DNA from: Thermoplasmata archaeon M9B2D | GTDB lineage: Archaea; Thermoplasmatota; E2; DHVEG-1 | Assembly: GCA_002900555.1 (NCBI GenBank) | Contig: MUGD01000125.1 | Span: forward strand, 1-5,868 | DNA: 5,868 nucleotides | Direction: 5' to 3' | Shown here: piece after piece, positions 1-5,868 of the stretch | Layout of the letters: every line of letters begins with the position of its first letter | How positions within the stretch are numbered: position 1 is the stretch's first letter | Notes under the pieces: model-generated | Databases searched by the model: none | What the model was told of the DNA's origin: nothing | What the model saw: only the letters and a program-made list of their open reading frames with translations | Program-made: the position numbers and the translations under genes

Positions 1-975
1 TCAGGTGCCTTTATATCTTCCGAGAATATCGAGGGTGTGTTCAGTGATCTTCTTGAGAAGACAATGCTTATTACCGACTTTACTACGGGATATATCGTTG
101 TAAGAACCAACCTGGGCTATGAACTCAAGAGTTCTATCGGTATATCAAGATCTTTTCAGAGCTTATTGATTGATGGAAGAATGAACGATTTCTTTGATAC
201 GCTTTGGTCTCTGCACGACCCCCTCTACGTTTTTGAAGAAGACGAACTTCGCGATAATCCTCTCTTTAATGAAGAAGGTATTTTTTTTCTGACTGCGATC
301 CCTATCCGTATCAGCAAACGTGTCATCGGGATGACTTTTCTTGCCAGCAGAACGCAGCGAATACTGGACTTTGATCTTGCTTCAATACTTTCATTGATCG
401 GAACCCAGCTATCCCTTATCGTGGAAAAGATTGAACTGTTTGATGAAACGAGAAGGCTTTCCATAACAGATAGTCTTACCGGCCTTTACAATTCACGTTA
501 TTTCTACCAGGAATTGGATAAAGAAATCGCACGATCAAGCCGTTATAGATTATCTTTTTCGCTTGCAATTTTTGATATAGACGATTTCAAGACCATTAAT
601 GACACATACGGTCATCAAACAGGTGATGAAATACTTATACATATTGCGTCTGTTCTCCGTCTGGAATCAAGAGAAACTGATATTGTCGCCCGATATGGTG
701 GAGAGGAATTCGTTATTATTTTCCCAAACACCTCCAAAAAAGAGGCGTTAGCTGTCTCTGAACGAATTCTCCATAATTTGAACAGGAATATGGTGCAAAC
801 AGGCAACGGCCATATGATCAGCATTACGATGAGCGGTGGGATTGCCGCTTTCCCTTCAGATGCTGTAAGCTCTCATGACCTTCTGCACTTTTCTGACATA
901 GCAATGTACAAAGCAAAGTCGGCGGGAAAAAAACAAATCGTGTGTTATAATAAACGTCATGAAAACAACATTTAA
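1..975 (+). CDS. GAF-GGDEF diguanylate cyclase (5' end outside window)
   Basis: Predicted cytoplasmic diguanylate cyclase that makes c-di-GMP from two GTP. Numbering from the in-frame GTG at base 37, residues 1-135 look like a GAF-type sensor domain, followed by a short helical linker (about 128-142) that leads into the usual DSLTGLYN entry of a GGDEF domain (145-307). Key residues are visible: the metal-binding Asp in FDIDDFK (180-185), the NDTYGH segment (188-193) and an intact GGEEF active-site loop (221-225). An RETD inhibitory I-site (212-215) sits five residues before it, so product feedback inhibition is expected. No EAL domain, membrane segment or signal peptide is seen in the visible part. 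The frame is open back to base 1 and the first GAF helix already begins before base 37, so the true start is probably upstream; GTG 37 also has no properly spaced Shine-Dalgarno. The 3' end overlaps the next gene by 17 bases. The signal sensed by the GAF domain is unknown. Confidence 0.9.
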   Translation, partial: SGAFISSENIEGVFSDLLEKTMLITDFTTGYIVVRTNLGYELKSSIGISRSFQSLLIDGRMNDFFDTLWSLHDPLYVFEEDELRDNPLFNEEGIFFLTAIPIRISKRVIGMTFLASRTQRILDFDLASILSLIGTQLSLIVEKIELFDETRRLSITDSLTGLYNSRYFYQELDKEIARSSRYRLSFSLAIFDIDDFKTINDTYGHQTGDEILIHIASVLRLESRETDIVARYGGEEFVIIFPNTSKKEALAVSERILHNLNRNMVQTGNGHMISITMSGGIAAFPSDAVSSHDLLHFSDIAMYKAKSAGKKQIVCYNKRHENNI

Positions 976-1702
976 ACGTCCGAAAAGCTTGAAAAAAGTC
1001 CCTTTCCGTTTTTGCCCTGGATGCGGACATAGTATCTTGCATCGGATCGTCGCTGAGTGTCTGGACGAGCTTTCAATCCGTGAAAGAACGATTGGAATTG
1101 CCCCCGTCGGATGTGCTGTTTTTGCTTATGATTATTTCAATTTTGATGTCATTGAATGTCCTCACGGCAGACCCCCGGCCGTCGCTACAGCTTTAAAACG
1201 GGTTATGCCGGACCGAATAGTCTTTTCATACCAGGGTGATGGTGATCTGGCGGCTATCGGCCTCTCTGAAATCATACATGCTGCCAACAGAGGCGAAAAT
1301 CTAACGGTCATTTTTGTCAATAACGCCACATACGGAATGACAGGTGGTCAAATGGCCCCGACAACACTCCTTGAACAAAAAACGACCACAACGCGGAACG
1401 GAAGGGATCGTAGTCTTCATGGTGATCCGATGCCGGTGTCAGAAATAATAGCAACACTCCCTCCCGTTGTTTATGTTGCCCGGTCCGCTCTTTCTAACGT
1501 GAAAGAGATAATAAAGACCAAGAACCACATCAAAAAAGCCTTTCAGAATCAGTTAGATGGAAAAGGGTTCAGCTTCGTTGAAGTGCTCTCCCCCTGCCCG
1601 ACTGACTGGGGAACAACCGCACCGGAAGCACTTGTCTGGATTGAACAGCACATGAAAGGTACCTTTAAACCGGGTATTCTGAAAGATATCTCTTCCAATT
1701 AA
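959..1702 (+). CDS. korB: 2-oxoacid:ferredoxin oxidoreductase, beta (TPP-binding) subunit
   Basis: Beta subunit of a 2-oxoacid:ferredoxin oxidoreductase, a cytoplasmic enzyme that oxidatively decarboxylates a 2-oxoacid to an acyl-CoA with reduction of ferredoxin, or runs in reverse for carbon fixation. The 247-residue protein has the family length. It shows CPGCGH (19-24), GC at 51-52, HGR (69-71), the thiamine diphosphate motif GDGD (93-96) to NN (121-122), YGMTGGQMAPTT (125-136), and SPCPTDWG (211-218). Cys19, Cys22, Cys52 and Cys213 match the four [4Fe-4S] ligands known for this family. ATG 959 is the only normal start in its frame, which is closed by a stop at 899-901; it has no clear Shine-Dalgarno and lies inside the end of the GGDEF gene, so translational coupling is likely. 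The overall sequence resembles KorB/VorB rather than pyruvate PorB; the substrate (2-oxoglutarate or branched-chain 2-oxoacids) cannot be settled here. The alpha subunit is not in the window. Confidence 0.93.
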   Translation: MKTTFKRPKSLKKVPFRFCPGCGHSILHRIVAECLDELSIRERTIGIAPVGCAVFAYDYFNFDVIECPHGRPPAVATALKRVMPDRIVFSYQGDGDLAAIGLSEIIHAANRGENLTVIFVNNATYGMTGGQMAPTTLLEQKTTTTRNGRDRSLHGDPMPVSEIIATLPPVVYVARSALSNVKEIIKTKNHIKKAFQNQLDGKGFSFVEVLSPCPTDWGTTAPEALVWIEQHMKGTFKPGILKDISSN

Positions 1703-1710
1703 AAACAGAC

Positions 1711-2253
1711 ATGGAAATGAAAATAATTATTGCAGGATCCGGAGGCCAGGGAATACTGTTTTTAGGCAAACTTATTTGCCAGGCTGCAATGATCGAAGGG
1801 AAAAATGTTACTTGGTTTCCTTCCTATGGTGCGGAAATGAGGGGAGGAACGGCAAACTGTACAATCATCATTTCTGATGACATGATCGGCTCCCCTGTTG
1901 TTAAAAATCCTGATTTTATGATCGTTCTCAATAATGCATCGCTCAGGCGATTTTTACCCAGGATACAGGAAAAAGGGTGGCTTTTCTTTGATTCAACCCT
2001 GGTCACCGATAATGTTGATGGAAAGAATGGCATATCCATTTTTCCCATTCCTTCCAGTACCATTGCTGGAAGTATAGGTAACCCAAGGCTCTCAAATATG
2101 GTCCTTCTGGGTGCTTTTTCTCAAAAATCGAATATTGTACAGAAGGACAGTATTCTGAAGGCTCTTGAGATGACCATATCTTCGGATAAGAAATCCCTGC
2201 TTGAAAAAAATATATCAGCTATTAACAGAGGGATTGAGTTTGCCCAAAATTAG
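1711..2253 (+). CDS. korC: 2-oxoacid:ferredoxin oxidoreductase, gamma subunit
   Basis: Gamma subunit (180 residues, normal family length) of the same oxidoreductase as the preceding gene. In this family it is a separate chain in the three- and four-subunit enzymes and helps with CoA binding and assembly. Visible family signatures are the N-terminal strand-loop with GSGGQGI (9-15), the PSYGAEMRGGTANC block (37-50) followed by a Ser-Pro turn (61-62), and GNPRLSNMVLLGAF (123-136). It starts 8 bases after korB, so the two are cotranscribed. ATG 1711 and ATG 1717 are both possible starts, giving proteins two residues apart; neither has a convincing Shine-Dalgarno, again pointing to coupling. Its last 14 bases overlap the probable start of the acetyltransferase gene. 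Assignment to the family is firm; the substrate of the complex is inferred only from the beta subunit. Confidence 0.92.
   Translation: MEMKIIIAGSGGQGILFLGKLICQAAMIEGKNVTWFPSYGAEMRGGTANCTIIISDDMIGSPVVKNPDFMIVLNNASLRRFLPRIQEKGWLFFDSTLVTDNVDGKNGISIFPIPSSTIAGSIGNPRLSNMVLLGAFSQKSNIVQKDSILKALEMTISSDKKSLLEKNISAINRGIEFAQN
2227..2232 (+). promoter_or_regulatory. Ribosome binding site that decides the acetyltransferase start
   Basis: AGAGGG inside the end of korC is the only good Shine-Dalgarno in the + operon. It lies 7 bases before TTG 2240, which gives a protein beginning MPKIRKA, where the GNAT fold should start. The in-frame TTG codons at 2201 and 2234 fit worse: the first adds 13 residues with no match to the fold, and the second is only one base from the site. 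Confidence 0.55.
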
Positions 2254-2695
2254 AAAAGCTGTAACTTCTGATATCAAGGGCATCCATCAACTTATCAATT
2301 CCTTTGCGAAGAAGGGTCTCATGCTCCCCAGGTCTCTTAATGAACTGTATGAACATGTAAGGGATATTTATCTTGCAGAAGAAAACGGTGACCTCCTAGG
2401 TGTCTGCTCACTTCACCTTCTCTGGGAGGATCTTGCGGAAATCAGGTCACTACTTGTAGTCGACAAGGCACGGGAAAAGAATCTGGGAAAACGTCTTATC
2501 AACAAATGCATACAGGAAGCAAGAAAACTTGGAGTCAAACGCATTTTCGCTCTTACATATATTCCAGAGTACTTTCAAAAAAATGGCTTTGTAGAAATAG
2601 ACAAGTCAGTGCTCCCACAGAAGATATGGGGCGATTGCCTCAAGTGTCACAAGTTTCCGGAATGTGATGAATTCGCGGTGATACGAGAGATATAG
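2240..2695 (+). CDS. argA: ArgA-like GNAT N-acetyltransferase (putative short N-acetylglutamate synthase)
   Basis: Single-domain GNAT acetyltransferase of 151 residues from TTG 2240. It resembles the short ArgA-type N-acetylglutamate synthases that lack the amino-acid-kinase-like domain of E. coli ArgA and transfer acetyl from acetyl-CoA to glutamate in the first step of arginine synthesis. Visible signatures are IRKA at 4-7, GLMLPRS (26-32), LWEDLAEIRSLLV (61-73), the acetyl-CoA loop region (78-83), IFALTYIPEYFQKNGF (102-117) and the KIWGDCLKCHKFPECDE tail (128-144), with a CxxCx5C cysteine set at 133, 136 and 142. The acetyl-CoA loop reads R-E-K-N-L-G, so the first Gly of the usual Q/RxxGxG is Asn81. 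The gene overlaps korC by 14 bases and is surely cotranscribed. The link to 2-oxoglutarate/glutamate metabolism suits an arginine role, but the substrate is inferred from family resemblance; another GNAT substrate is possible. Confidence 0.8.
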   Translation: MPKIRKAVTSDIKGIHQLINSFAKKGLMLPRSLNELYEHVRDIYLAEENGDLLGVCSLHLLWEDLAEIRSLLVVDKAREKNLGKRLINKCIQEARKLGVKRIFALTYIPEYFQKNGFVEIDKSVLPQKIWGDCLKCHKFPECDEFAVIREI

Positions 2696-2770
2696 GGGGT
2701 ATACTGGACATGTGTTCACTCACCTATTCAATAATTTATCATTGTAGCTGGTATTCTCAGGCCAATCTCA
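2696..2770. other. Convergent intergenic gap
   Basis: Seventy-five bases separate the stop codons of the converging acetyltransferase and SurA-like genes. I see no G+C-rich hairpin followed by a T run on either strand. The only inverted repeat found is ATTCTCA at 2753-2759 with TGAGAAT at 2780-2786: 7 base pairs, a 20-base loop, and the right arm inside the SurA-like gene. It is too weak to call a terminator. No open frame of interest lies here. Confidence 0.7.
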
Positions 2771-3274
2771 CTATTCATTTGAGAATTGCACATTTACAAT
2801 TACATTAGATTTTTTCCTAAGAAATCTCAGATTCTCCTTCAAGCGGGTATTTACTTTGAGCTCTGTCAGGTATCTCACGATCTCACCGGATACCATTTCT
2901 AGACTCTTTCCCTCAAAGTTATCTTTGTTCTTTTCATAATAATCATTTATTTCTTTATCGGTAACTTTTATCATAGCCCTTATCTTGAGGTCGACATACT
3001 GATCGATCAATTCATCATCTGTCTTGCTTTCCATCCTGAACCGTTTAGCATCTTTTATGAGGAGAACCCTGTTGATCATGGTTTCCAGCGTTTTTCCGAG
3101 GGTTATCTGGCTGTTTATCTCCAGCATAGATTTATATTTTTCAAACAACTCAGATTCCGTTATAGCTATATCATCAACAGCAGCGACAACGTGATCTATA
3201 ACTTCGGTCATCCCATTCCGACAGAAAATGAAGATAAGAGCACACAATCCTATCCAGACCAGTCTAGAACGCAT
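2771..3274 (-). CDS. Secreted SurA N-terminal-domain protein without PPIase domain
   Basis: Probable periplasmic or membrane-anchored chaperone-like protein of 167 residues from ATG 3274. Residues 1-18 form a short basic start (MRSR) and a hydrophobic stretch ending in FIFC, i.e. a signal peptide or N-terminal anchor; the region before Cys18 is a poor lipobox. Residues 25-45 (VIDHVVAAVDDIAITESELFE) match the opening of the SurA/parvulin chaperone N-terminal domain, and VTDKEINDYYEKNKDNF (104-120) matches the segment that normally leads into the parvulin domain. That catalytic domain is absent: the chain goes straight to a charged helix (121-155) and a last strand NVIVNV (157-162), like the C-terminal closing helix of SurA. 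ATG 3274 overlaps the Omp85 gene by 11 bases. An in-frame TTG at 3280 and GTGs at 3301 and 3310 are possible, but ATG 3274 places the signal peptide at the very start. It probably helps client proteins reach the Omp85 encoded just before it. Confidence 0.75.
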   Translation of the reverse strand: MRSRLVWIGLCALIFIFCRNGMTEVIDHVVAAVDDIAITESELFEKYKSMLEINSQITLGKTLETMINRVLLIKDAKRFRMESKTDDELIDQYVDLKIRAMIKVTDKEINDYYEKNKDNFEGKSLEMVSGEIVRYLTELKVNTRLKENLRFLRKKSNVIVNVQFSNE

Positions 3275-5868
3275 GTCCAATACTGAAATGAACCTCTCCA
3301 CTGCTTTCACCAGCCTCTCTGTTCAATTTATGACCATAATCAAGTCTTAATGGCCCGACGGGTGTCATATATCGAAGCCCTATACCGGTCGTATATTTGT
3401 AGTCACTAAGATTTATGTCATTTACGTCGAGCCATACATTTCCCGCATCCATGAACAAGACAACTCCTATGTCCCATCCTATGTCGAAACGGAATTCAAC
3501 ATTATTCATGAGTCTCGCGTTTCCACCTATTGGAGTCCCGTTTGCACCCTTCGGACCAAGAGAATCCTGACTATAACCACGAACTGTATTTCTGCCACCG
3601 AGAACAAAACGCTCAACCAGAGGTAGTTCTTTTGTATTACCGTATCCGTCAGCTAGACCGCCTCTGAAAGATAACGCGACAACAAGCCGCTTCGCAAGCG
3701 GATAGAAATAGCTGATTCCAAACTCCGATTTCACGAAATCCGTTTGAGAAAGAATGTATGATGAGGCTACCTCAAACGAAATACCAGTAAGAATTCCCCT
3801 TGAAGGATTAAAAGGGTTGTCCCTCGAATCATAAAGTATGCCCGGGCCAATTTTAGATATCGCAACGGTACCGGTATCATCAGGCGTGAGCACGACATCG
3901 GGTTGGACATCATATGTATCTACAATAGAGAACGAATAGGTAATATCGCCCCTTACCCTTTCGGATAAATTAGTCCACCAATTTGCAACGGAAGAATACT
4001 TCTTCACCTTATATCTTACATCACCCGTATCAATGTTCTTCTCCGTCCTTCGTTCCTTAATAAAATTTATGTTCATAGCGACGGGTCCGTAAGCATCAGG
4101 CATCTTAAAGAGCCAAGGCTCAAAGCCGCTGAGAATATATTTTTCTGACAAAGTCGTCAGTTCGGTACGGAATTTTCCCTGCCTGTTCATACCAAAAAAA
4201 TTCCTGTAACTTATATCAAAAAATCCCCTGTATTTTTCATAGTCACCATATCCTACGCCAAACTCGAAAGCTCCGGCATTTGACTCCTTCACGTCCAATA
4301 AAACATCTTTTCTGTTTTCATTATCATCAACAATTTTATAATCTATATTCGAAAAAAGCCCAAGCTTATACAATCTCCGCGTATTTGTGCGTAAAAGAAC
4401 TGCATTAAAAGGTTCACCTTCTGTATTAACGAGCTGTCTTGATATTACCGCTGTCTTTACCCGTACATTCCCTCGTATGAGAGTGTCACCAAAATAATAC
4501 TGCTCACCCTCTTCAATTTGAAAATTAATCAGATATCTGTTGTTTCTTTCATTCCTGCTTATTCTAACTTCTGCGTCCAGATAACCCTTCTGATTATATT
4601 TATTGATAATTGCAAACCTCGAATCAGATATATCAAGTTCATTATAAGGCGCTAGAGGCTTTATCTTCACGATACCGTACAATTCAAAATCAGTGAATAC
4701 CTTGTTGCCTGTAAAAGTGATGCTTCTTATTAAACGTTGTGAGCCCTCATTGATAACGAATTGAAGTGTTGCCCTTTTCTTGTCGTCACTGTATTCATAC
4801 TTTGATTCCAATACCTCAATATCAAGGTATCCTAAAGCATAGTAAAATTCCTTGATCGTTTCTACGTCAGATTCGACTTTATCAGGATTAAAATAATCTT
4901 TCTCTCGCAACGACAGGATATCCTTTATTTTCTCATCTGCTATAAGGTTACCTCGCAGAATTATTTTTTCGAGGGTTACCTGGGGGCCTTCATATATGTA
5001 GAACAATATTTCCGGTGAGTCACCCTCTGTTTTTACAACCGGAGCGATCTGGGTAAAGACAAAGCCGGCCTCATGATAAAGGCCAATAATCCTTGTGACC
5101 GCTTCTTCTATCAGTTCATTCCTTATAGACTCCGCATCATTGAAAGGCATTTCATCCATGAGCCTGGAGTCAGTGTAGTAAATATTTCCTTTGATTATTA
5201 TATGAAGCCTTTTCCCCGTATCGATAGAGACATTCAGTATGCCTTCAGAGAATTCATACCCGATAACACGTGGATTATAGTAGCCAATATCCTTAAGGTA
5301 TTTCTTGATAACTTCCAATCTGCTAACCAGTTTTTTTCTGTTGTAGATATCACCGGAGAACATTTTAAGCTTTAAATAAACTTTTTCCATTTCTTCATCA
5401 TCATCGATGCCTTTTATGGTAACCCTTTTAATAAAGAGCGGCTCATTCTCTTTAATATCCAGATGAACCACAATTTCCCTCTCGGCTTCATTAAATTCAA
5501 GAATAAAATCTATTTTAATATCAACAAATCCTATTTCAACTAAGGACTCTCTAAGCGTTTCGATGTAAAGTTGCATCTTTTCTTCATCAAAGTATTGGCC
5601 TTCTTTTAATGGGAAATATTGCTTTATCTCGCGATCTCCTAACAATTTGTTGCCGTGAACACTTATTTTTTTTACGCTGTATTTCTCGCGTACTTCAACA
5701 ATAAGAGTTGTGCTATCCAGATCATCCCTGCTAACAATGATATCTCTGAAACGCATGCTTAAAAAAGCTCTCTTGATCCCACTTCTCACATCGGCATCCG
5801 TGATTTCAGCAGCTTCTCTGAATCCCATAAGATTGAGCAGTTCTGTCTCGCTCATACAGGTAAGTCCC
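3264..5868 (-). CDS. bamA: BamA/Omp85-family outer membrane assembly protein with about seven POTRA domains (5' end outside window)
   Basis: Outer-membrane beta-barrel insertase of the Omp85 superfamily. Numbering from the in-frame ATG at 5855 (863 residues), the periplasmic part is a row of POTRA domains: an incomplete one at 1-58, then about 61-137, 140-215, 216-290, 291-371, 372-450 and 451-525. Most begin with a strand ending in GN (HGN 67-69, KGN 222-224, RGN 301-303, TGN 382-384, RGN 461-463). Residues 527-863 are the barrel (Omp85/surface-antigen D15 domain), with the conserved VRGY of loop 6 at 758-761 and a terminal strand ending in Phe863, the beta-signal. The frame stays open to the window edge, ATG 5855 lacks a Shine-Dalgarno, no signal peptide is visible and the first POTRA lacks its first strand, so the start lies outside. 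Canonical BamA has five POTRAs and TamA three, and the usual skp/lpxD/fabZ neighbours are not seen, so this may be a second Omp85 paralog rather than the main BamA. Confidence 0.93.
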   Translation of the reverse strand, partial: GLTCMSETELLNLMGFREAAEITDADVRSGIKRAFLSMRFRDIIVSRDDLDSTTLIVEVREKYSVKKISVHGNKLLGDREIKQYFPLKEGQYFDEEKMQLYIETLRESLVEIGFVDIKIDFILEFNEAEREIVVHLDIKENEPLFIKRVTIKGIDDDEEMEKVYLKLKMFSGDIYNRKKLVSRLEVIKKYLKDIGYYNPRVIGYEFSEGILNVSIDTGKRLHIIIKGNIYYTDSRLMDEMPFNDAESIRNELIEEAVTRIIGLYHEAGFVFTQIAPVVKTEGDSPEILFYIYEGPQVTLEKIILRGNLIADEKIKDILSLREKDYFNPDKVESDVETIKEFYYALGYLDIEVLESKYEYSDDKKRATLQFVINEGSQRLIRSITFTGNKVFTDFELYGIVKIKPLAPYNELDISDSRFAIINKYNQKGYLDAEVRISRNERNNRYLINFQIEEGEQYYFGDTLIRGNVRVKTAVISRQLVNTEGEPFNAVLLRTNTRRLYKLGLFSNIDYKIVDDNENRKDVLLDVKESNAGAFEFGVGYGDYEKYRGFFDISYRNFFGMNRQGKFRTELTTLSEKYILSGFEPWLFKMPDAYGPVAMNINFIKERRTEKNIDTGDVRYKVKKYSSVANWWTNLSERVRGDITYSFSIVDTYDVQPDVVLTPDDTGTVAISKIGPGILYDSRDNPFNPSRGILTGISFEVASSYILSQTDFVKSEFGISYFYPLAKRLVVALSFRGGLADGYGNTKELPLVERFVLGGRNTVRGYSQDSLGPKGANGTPIGGNARLMNNVEFRFDIGWDIGVVLFMDAGNVWLDVNDINLSDYKYTTGIGLRYMTPVGPLRLDYGHKLNREAGESSGEVHFSIGHAF

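Noticed and set aside
37..39. GTG as the start of the GGDEF gene
   Set aside because: The frame is open to base 1, the GAF domain's first helix already lies across this point, and the nearby GAGGG is too close to serve as a ribosome binding site.
927..933. Run of seven A as a frameshift site fusing the GGDEF protein to KorB
   Set aside because: A -1 slip does not lead into the korB frame, korB has its own ATG and a complete N-terminus, and nothing suggests a fusion is needed.
225..1042. Minus-strand open frames opposite the GGDEF gene and the start of korB (225-464, 615-824, 824-1042)
   Set aside because: They are antisense shadows with low-complexity, family-free products; the + strand frame carries full domain motifs.
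1824..2063. Minus-strand open frame opposite korC
   Set aside because: Antisense to conserved korC motifs and with no sensible product.
2201..2239. TTG 2201 or TTG 2234 as the acetyltransferase start
   Set aside because: The extra residues from 2201 do not belong to the GNAT fold, and the AGAGGG site is correctly spaced only for TTG 2240.
2753..2786. Inverted repeat ATTCTCA/TGAGAAT as a terminator
   Set aside because: Seven mostly A+T pairs with a 20-base loop, no following T run, and one arm inside coding sequence.
3275..3310. Longer SurA-like protein from GTG 3310, GTG 3301 or TTG 3280
   Set aside because: These put up to 12 extra residues before the basic start of the signal peptide. 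ATG 3274 gives a normal signal peptide and a short 11-base overlap. TTG 3280 remains possible because a GGAGAGG lies 12 bases before it.
5073..5375. Open frame of 100 codons on the + strand inside the Omp85 gene
   Set aside because: It lies entirely opposite well-conserved POTRA coding sequence, shows no recognisable domain and has no promoter or ribosome binding context.

Overview
This window looks like chromosomal DNA of an anaerobic Gram-negative bacterium. I infer a Desulfobacterota (former Deltaproteobacteria, perhaps Syntrophales-like) lineage from three things: beta and gamma subunits of a 2-oxoacid:ferredoxin oxidoreductase of the strict-anaerobe type, a short single-domain ArgA-like acetyltransferase ending in a cysteine cluster, and an Omp85 outer-membrane assembly protein with many POTRA domains. 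The DNA is moderately A+T rich by eye. I see no mobile element, CRISPR array, tRNA or rRNA.

Layout: two gene groups converge on a 75-base gap at 2696-2770. On the + strand (1-2695) a tightly packed operon reads: 3' part of a GAF-GGDEF diguanylate cyclase (runs in from the left edge), then the oxidoreductase beta subunit (korB-like, overlapping it by 17 bases), then the gamma subunit (korC-like, 8-base gap), then the ArgA-like N-acetyltransferase (probable TTG start, overlapping korC by 14 bases). On the - strand, reading from the right edge, a very large BamA/Omp85 gene (its start lies beyond the window) is followed, with an 11-base overlap, by a small secreted protein that has a SurA-type N-terminal chaperone domain but no prolyl isomerase domain.

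How they may work together: the + operon joins central 2-oxoacid metabolism (2-oxoacid/acyl-CoA interconversion with ferredoxin) to the first step of arginine synthesis, and carries a c-di-GMP enzyme in front of korB. The alpha and ferredoxin-like subunits that normally accompany KorB and KorC are not visible; if present in the operon, they lie left of the window. The - strand pair is an outer-membrane protein biogenesis module: an Omp85 insertase with about seven POTRA domains plus a minimal periplasmic chaperone made from the same transcript.

No entirely new system is evident. The points most worth following are the diguanylate cyclase/korB linkage, the expanded POTRA array, and the parvulin-less SurA-like partner encoded directly behind the Omp85 gene.
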